DNA of 14,262 nucleotides from Rodentolepis nana (taxonomy: Eukaryota; Platyhelminthes; Cestoda; Cyclophyllidea; Hymenolepididae): positions 1 through 14,262 of the forward strand of contig UZAE01012812.1 in NCBI GenBank assembly GCA_900617975.1, in the 5' to 3' direction. Below are positions 8,396 to 14,262 of this stretch, in pieces. Each line of letters starts with the position of its first letter. The first letter of the stretch is position 1. Under the pieces are notes generated by a model. That model worked only from the letters and a program-made list of their open reading frames with translations, did no database searches and had not been told where the DNA came from. The position numbers and the translations under genes are program-made.

Positions 8396-8698
8396 TAGAC
8401 TTACCTCCACGTGGTGCACCCTGGGCAATGTATACTCATACGGCAAAAAAGTCTATAAATCGATAGTTGACTTCACATTACCATGACCTCGCTGTATGTC
8501 ATATTCAACCACTTCCACAGTACTCATCTTTCCTTTTCTCCGCCTTTTTGTCCGCCTGTCTATTTACATCTTTGAATCACTCTTCTGTTCCCTCTCTCGA
8601 CTGTTTTTCCACTTTCTCTGTTCCTCCCCTCCATGAAATTCGAAGTCAACTATAGGGCTGATGATAATTATCATAACGCCTGCCATTTGATATAAATA
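8396..8698 (+). mobile_element. SINE-like retroposon, copy D (slightly 5'-truncated)
   Basis: This copy is flanked by a 9-bp perfect but AT-only direct repeat, AATATTTAA, at 8387-8395 and 8699-8707. It begins at TAGACTT, about 11 bases inside the GGGG terminus seen in copies A-C, so it appears 5'-truncated. The 5' hairpin is perfect (TAGACTT 8396-8402 with AAGTCTA 8449-8455). The long-range stem is a perfect 12-bp inverted repeat (ATAGTTGACTTC 8463-8474 with GAAGTCAACTAT 8642-8653). The 3' stem is a 14-bp perfect palindrome, ATGATAATTATCAT (8661-8674). It ends CGCCTGCCATTTGATATAAA followed by TAAATA. The head carries CACGTG at 8408-8413 within two overlapping palindromes. The open frames at 8467-8655 (+) and 8564-8761 (-) are by-products of the pyrimidine-rich body. 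Confidence 0.9.
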
Positions 8699-8707
8699 AA
8701 TATTTAA

Positions 8708-10271
8708 CCCCATATTCCAAAGAGATGGATTTAAAATTAATTCTAAACAAATTAAACTCATTCTAGGTTGAAATTATTTATTTTCTTTTGAAAGATTCTT
8801 TATTTCCGCTGTCCATTCATATTAAATATTTCATCCGCTCTTTTCCCCAGAGATTGTCATGTTGTCGCATGATATTGATTTCAAGCTGAATAATTTATTT
8901 TAGTTGCGATTATCAAATGTACCAATTTTAATTTTGAATTATTTAAATTCATCGGTGTATCACTAAAAAATCGAAAAACCTATGGCCCTTTTCTTATTGA
9001 TTTACGAACGAAGAAAATATTTTTTACAGAAAAACGAAAATATTAAGGTTAAAGGACTGAAAAGCAAATTTATACTTGTTCTGATCAGAGCAGTTGATTT
9101 ATTTTTGTAATTATGCTCATATTAATTAACTTGATGTATTTTTACGTCAATACTGTACCATTTGGCGAGTTTACAAGCTAATAATATTAATAGTTCATTA
9201 TTAACTGTAAATTATTCTATAACACAATTTCAAAATTGATTTGGCAAAAAAATCATCAGGCCTATGACATCAAAGGCAGTTTTGATCAAATTTGACTAAT
9301 TATATTTCACTGAGCTTGTGTAAACAATTAGAGAGAAATGTTCATGTGGCCCAATTAAACCAACCCAACTTCTTTACAATAAACAAAATATTTTGCTTAT
9401 AAGTAAAAAAGTTATTAATATCACTAATTTTATTAATATATAGCCATGGCTACCAGCCTGGATTAAAATGAATTTTATTTGGCTTTCCTTTTCATACACA
9501 GTACATTGATATTAGTTGGGAATTCTTAGAACTTCAAAATAATTGTTTATTTAAAATGAATTTAATATCTTAAAAAATTGCCCATATTTACATTTTGAGA
9601 AACGACTGAACATTGGGAAAGTGAAGTAGGCTCGGAAAGGGCTTAAGGAAGAATTGGAGGTACTACAGATCCGAGTAGAAAACTAGCCATTCCAGTTCGC
9701 TATTACGAATGATTAAATTGAAAACAAAACCATGACTGATTGTCAATTTCTGAAGTGAGATTAAGCGCCCCTGCTGCAGGCTTCCAATTTTGATATTTGC
9801 TTCCTGAAATATGTACATGTACTACTTTAGTTAATTGAGAAACTTGGTGTTATTTTTGGAGGGAGTAAAAAACCACTGTTTCAACAATTCTACAATTCTT
9901 TCCGTTTGTTGATCGAGCAGGATACCATATGCCAATGGGACAATCATATGCTTAGTTACGACAGGGAGGCACACATTTTCTGAAAAAGGGTTATTTAATT
10001 AGTCTTTTTCAGCCCAAAAGAACATATGCTACTGCTTTTTCAAGCATTATTTCGAAGGGCGTGAGTTGAGCCCGTGGCTAATATTATGGATGATAGTTTG
10101 ATATGCGCCAATTCAAGCATCCTTATCTTAGATAAGATTTAAAGCACCAAGAAGTTAAGCACTTGAAAGCCTTTTATCACTTATAAATTTGAGGACCACT
10201 GATCCTGTCTGTGGGGCTCTCGAGCGTCCATGGGTGCTGGTGACTCGGTTCAGCAATAACTAGCTCTCTCG
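8708..10271. other. AT-rich non-coding stretch, no gene seen
   Basis: No supported gene, RNA gene or transposon in this stretch. Near its right end lie a 15-base odd palindrome, CTTATCTTAGATAAG, at 10122-10136 and a modest rise in GC from about 10200. A loose 5S-rRNA-like match at 10141-10206 is treated as a weak observation only. Confidence 0.6.
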
Positions 10272-10299
10272 ATATCTTGGCACTTCAACGCCAAGATAT
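10272..10299. repeat. 10-bp perfect inverted repeat (hairpin)
   Basis: ATATCTTGGC (10272-10281) and GCCAAGATAT (10290-10299) are perfect arms with an eight-base loop, ACTTCAAC. Loop size and stem length suit an RNA hairpin better than most chance repeats here. It lies in a locally GC-richer patch (about 10200-10320). It does not match the histone 3' stem-loop. Function is unknown. Confidence 0.65.
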
Positions 10300-13200
10300 T
10301 ATTCACAACCTCTGTCTAACGCGTGTTTTAAAATTTAATTTCAGTCTAAAACATCTAATTAATGCATTCAGAAAATCTATTTATGGTTAGTGTTTTACTT
10401 ATTGAAATTATAATATCATAATTCGTCTTTGTCGAAACATGCAATCTCGATTAATCTTTAAAAATTAACTAATGAAATAGTGCTTATTTCTAAATTTCAA
10501 TTATTTGTTGTGATTTGAGCCTTGCCATAATTTTACTTGATTAGCAAAAATGAAATACTGCATCAAATAAGGAATTATTAAAACACGATACTATAATTTT
10601 TAAAGCTAACTTAAATCTCTAAAATGGGAGTTTATTTGATACTAAATTTCACGTTCCTTTAGCTTTAGCGATCACTGCTCTCAAATTCGTGTAAGCTAGA
10701 CACGAAGAGAAACGAAACAGGCCATAGAAACGAAAATTTACCTGTCTTTTACATTGAAATCCAAGCTTCTTTATCCAAATAGTTAATCTGATAAAATCTT
10801 CTTTAAATGGTCCAAATAGGGTGCTATAACTTAAATCCGCTCTAAAATGCTAAATTGGCTTACCGATTTGAGGGTTTTAAAGTACGCATAAAAAAGAGCA
10901 ATTTCATTAAATTTTATGGCATGTAAGAATTATAAAAGCCCACCCAAGTCAGTGCTGTACTTTCTCCCAAATATACACATGTGCATGACTTTGGTGTGAC
11001 AACCTTGGCTGCCGGTATATACTTCTGGTTAAGTGCTAACAAGGTAAGACTAAGGCCAAGCTTGTGGTGCAAAATTTTGATTTCCATAAAAATATATCAT
11101 AAAATCACTTATTTGTTAGCTGCTAAAACATCGGAACACTCAAAAGAGGAAAGCTTATTCCCATACTTGTACGAAATTTTCACTAGAGATGGGTCGAATT
11201 ACTAAATGTGTCGATCACTTTTCAGAATGTTTAGAAAAGTTAGCTTAAGTAGGAACTCTAGTTAAAATCATTTGATAGAATTTAACTGAATGAAAAAGCT
11301 AGTCGCCTCGAAACATTCCCAATGTGAACATACTGTTGCTTCTTAAATTTGTATTAGATTTTAATTTTTCAAGACTTATTGGCTAATTGATAAAAACAGC
11401 CATTAGTTTAATATTTACTAACAAAACAAGGAACATTGGCGAACATATGCTCTTCTGGGCTATCTAAATATCATTACACCAAGAAAGAGGTTGCAAATTG
11501 GAAACTACGCCTTGACACGTTAAATCAGTAGGCAGATTTTGACAAATTCCCCCATTTCTAAATACTGATGTGAGATGAAAACCCCTCAGAAGTATTGGCA
11601 TGGTTAAGGCATTAAGGAAATCACTCTCGTTTATCACACCAGTTTTTTTAAATTTGTCAATTAGAAGAGACCTCACAATTAAAAGGTGCTTTAAAAATTC
11701 AAATCTGCGGACTAGATACACAATATTTTTAAAATACCGTTTGACCTTTTGTCGTTGTCCACTTTTATAGACTGACCCGACATCTACTCACAACCCACAA
11801 ACTTGCTTACTTGAGAGTTGTAAAGGCGAACCTGAAAGTATTCTTGACAGTAGAAACATTTGTTTCACTAGCAATTTCTCTCTATCTCTGCACTCGAGAA
11901 ATTATTTCCTCATGATTTGACTCATTCTTGAATAATAAAGAGTCTAACACTTAACCTAATTGCTAGCTTCAATCAGTAAATATAAATTAACGATTAATTA
12001 CATAATAACTCAAGCTTCAGTACTTTCATTTCTATCTCTTCCAATAACTGTTTGTTCGGTTTTTTAAAAATGACGATGCTAAATTTTCGCTTCGAAAGTC
12101 AAAGAATGACATGAAACCGTCTAACTTCATATGAATTTGTTTTGTGCGGGTCGATTTACCACAACTCTACCAACAATTTATTTGAGCACCAATACATGAA
12201 TAGGTAAGTTCACAACAGTATGGGGATTTGGCTGTATCAATTTAATTAGTGAAGATTTCAATAATATTAACAAACAGAAAATGGCCTGTAATCGCTCTTA
12301 TCTATCACAACTGATCTTTCATTTAAAAAATCCAAACCGCGTCACGTTTTAACTAAATGAAAAAAAAGAGTGGCATAATTTTTGGAGGCATTTTGAAATT
12401 CACCACTGCAGCTGCATGCTATGTTTTGTAGTGCCGGGGCTAACCACTTCAAAGTTACCCGCGGCAAATCAATCGGTGAGCATGTGCTGTTTGGGCAGTG
12501 CGCATTAAAGTTATTTACAGAATGAAAAATCATTCATTGAAACAGAATTGGCAACATTATTTCAAATAGGTGAGCATTGCTATTACCACTTGGCGTATTG
12601 GAATTCAATTCAGTTGGGGATTTTGAGAGAGTGCTTGAAGTCCACTTTCCGAAAAGTCGTGTTTAAGTAATTTCTGTTGTGTCAAGAAAGTAAGCTACCA
12701 ATTTTCACGTTGGATCAATTTCTTCAACAAATGAAAGAAAAGAACCATTGGAAGTGACTTAAATGACTCTACTTACTTACAAATTGGCTGTTAAATGCGG
12801 AACATTATTGGCGAGCTTTGCTGCAATCCACGAGGTGAATCATAAAGTTTGAATTTTCGAACACGAACTACCCATTTTTGAAAAATTGTACAACCCGGCA
12901 AAAAATTAAACGAAGTTTAACATTTTCGATACCTTGAATTTGCCTTCAACATCTCCCTGATCACCTTTCCTTCAGCACTTATGAAGATTTTATTTCATTT
13001 GCTTCCTTCGATTAAACTGTTATGTTTTTTTTGTTTTATTGAAAATAAAGGTAATAATTTCAATATTTTTCCCTAATGCATAGAAAAGTTGAGATATATT
13101 CAATGATAAGTAAGTATAGCACTAAATCAGCATTTGAACAGTTCGTTAAGGGTGTGTAAAATCTGTAAATCCTGTATGAAAGCTACATCTCTGCCACTTA

Positions 13201-14199
13201 ATTCCATCTTATCAATCTCATTTTTTTAAAGAGTAATATGTAACAAAGTCAGACGTCGTCGCATCTTGAACATTTGTATTTATCTGGCAACGGACCTACT
13301 TACCAATTCAGAGATTAACGAGACCGATTGATGTACTACCAATTGAGGATACATTTTAAGAAGGAATAGTCGGTAGAATGCGAGTTTTTGGTCAGAGATC
13401 TTTGACTTTAATTTTCTCAATTGGAAAATTTTGCTTAACTGAAAGGGTTAGGTACTGAGTAACGTGAAATAGACTTTCGGAACCGTCAATACTCACTTGG
13501 TTGACTGGAGTTCCTGAAAGAAACCTAATTGTTTAGTACATAGTTAAGCCTATTTAATTAAAATATATGTAAGGCTTTCAATAAACATGCATTTAAAGCC
13601 AGTAAGCTATGCGTTAAACACATGGCTAGCTAAGAAAACATACATTTTTGACCTTTAATATCACATTTCTGTCTGTATTACCTGTCACATCACGATTAAC
13701 AGACCACAGCAAACTAAGCAGAAGTAGTAGCAGTAGTATTAGTAGAAGGGAAAATTAATGTTTCAAGGAGTGGTGGTGAAGGGTTTTGCCTATTTCGAAT
13801 GCGAGGAATGTTCGCATACACTGGTTAATTATTTGCACCGTGATACTGTGGGGCTACTCACGATGATTGTTGATTAACCTTTTTCCACACGAGAATGATT
13901 AAGGTAGCGTAAGTATACGAATATATTTACAATGCAAAGGTAGCTTTTCAGTTGGGAGCAACAAATTTCCTGTTTACTCGTGAGCTCCAAATGAAAGTGT
14001 ACATACCTGAAATATTATAAATTTTCGCGTATATGCGTTTTATCATTAAATATTTATTTGTACTCCAGACTTACATTTAATGATGTGTGACCGGATTCCT
14101 TACTACATCATATCCCAGACCCATGCCCAGTGGTTGACGCATATTCAGAATTCTAGTCACAGGTTTTTATGACGTTGTAGTTGCCATCTTCGTTCTGCA
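10300..14199. other. AT-rich non-coding stretch, no gene seen
   Basis: Almost 4 kb without a gene I can support. The open frames at 10981-11205 (+), 11464-11721 (-) and 12342-12533 (-) encode 63-85 residues with no recognisable domain, and the first has no in-frame ATG at its start. No additional copy of the SINE-like element was found. An imperfect AGT microsatellite lies at 13722-13745. Confidence 0.55.
13722..13745 (+). repeat. imperfect (AGT)n microsatellite
   Basis: AGTAGTAG then CAGTAGTATTAGTAG: eight imperfect trinucleotide units with single-base interruptions. Confidence 0.75.
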
Positions 14200-14262
14200 T
14201 GGTGTCCTCACCTCCACCCCCATGTCTACTCCATGCCTCTACCCCCTCCCTCTCCCCCCCCC
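14200..14262 (+). repeat. pyrimidine-rich tract at window edge
   Basis: From about 14200 the plus strand is C/T-rich and low in A and G, with repeated CCTC, CACC and CCCCC motifs. The last nine bases (14254-14262) are all C. It runs off the window edge, so its extent is unknown. Confidence 0.7.

Noticed and set aside
8660..8674. CTGATGA in copy D, as in hammerhead ribozyme cores
   Set aside because: The required GAAA and flanking stems are absent, and the other three copies do not have CTGATGA. It is simply part of the AT palindrome.
11464..11721. 85-codon minus-strand frame
   Set aside because: No recognisable domain. It is the longest in a 5.5-kb AT-rich stretch, within chance expectation, so I do not call it a gene.
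14120..14150. CCCAGTGGTTGACGCATATTC, resembling part of the copy B head
   Set aside because: Only about a dozen bases match, with no body or tail following. Too short to call another copy.
1..14262. CRISPR arrays, tRNA or rRNA genes, bacterial operons
   Set aside because: No regularly spaced repeats, no cloverleaf-type A/B boxes with acceptor pairing, and no ribosome-binding-site-led gene clusters were found; the window is eukaryotic in character.

Overview
The window looks like intergenic or intronic DNA from an animal genome, most likely an arthropod. It is AT-rich with many short, unrelated open frames and no prokaryotic gene organisation, and its content is transposable elements. The only recognisable protein is a mariner (Tc1/mariner, D,D34D) transposase resembling the irritans subfamily. 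Mariners are widespread in insects and other animals, so the host cannot be named from the sequence.

Layout: (1) bases 1-944 are the 3' two thirds or more of a mariner copy. It runs off the left edge and ends in a recognisable terminal inverted repeat followed by TA. Its transposase keeps all three catalytic aspartates but has a one-base frameshift in an A-run. (2) Four copies of one short (~300-320 bp) dispersed element lie at 2506-2809 (+), 3006-3325 (+), 5452-5767 (-) and 8396-8698 (+). Each is flanked by its own 9-13 bp direct repeat. Three of the four begin with GGGG immediately after the flanking repeat, and all end in a short AT-rich tail with ATAAATAAA-like motifs. That is the signature of a SINE-like retroposon mobilised by a LINE. 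(3) Bases ~4508-4740 are an isolated GC-rich purine/pyrimidine-asymmetric segment. (4) The rest, including nearly all of 8.7-14.2 kb, is AT-rich sequence with no gene that I can support, plus a few short perfect inverted repeats and simple-sequence tracts.

The most interesting signal is the SINE-like family. Comparing the four copies by eye shows a 5' hairpin and a long-range stem enclosing the body, both supported by compensatory or wobble changes between copies, and a 3'-terminal stem just before the tail. One strand of its 5' head carries a perfect consensus 5' splice site (GAG|GTAAGT), so the sense strand carries the same ACTTACCT string that is found at the 5' end of U1 snRNA. I could not place the family by name, and I see no convincing Pol III A/B boxes. 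It may be an undescribed SINE or a short non-autonomous retroposon.
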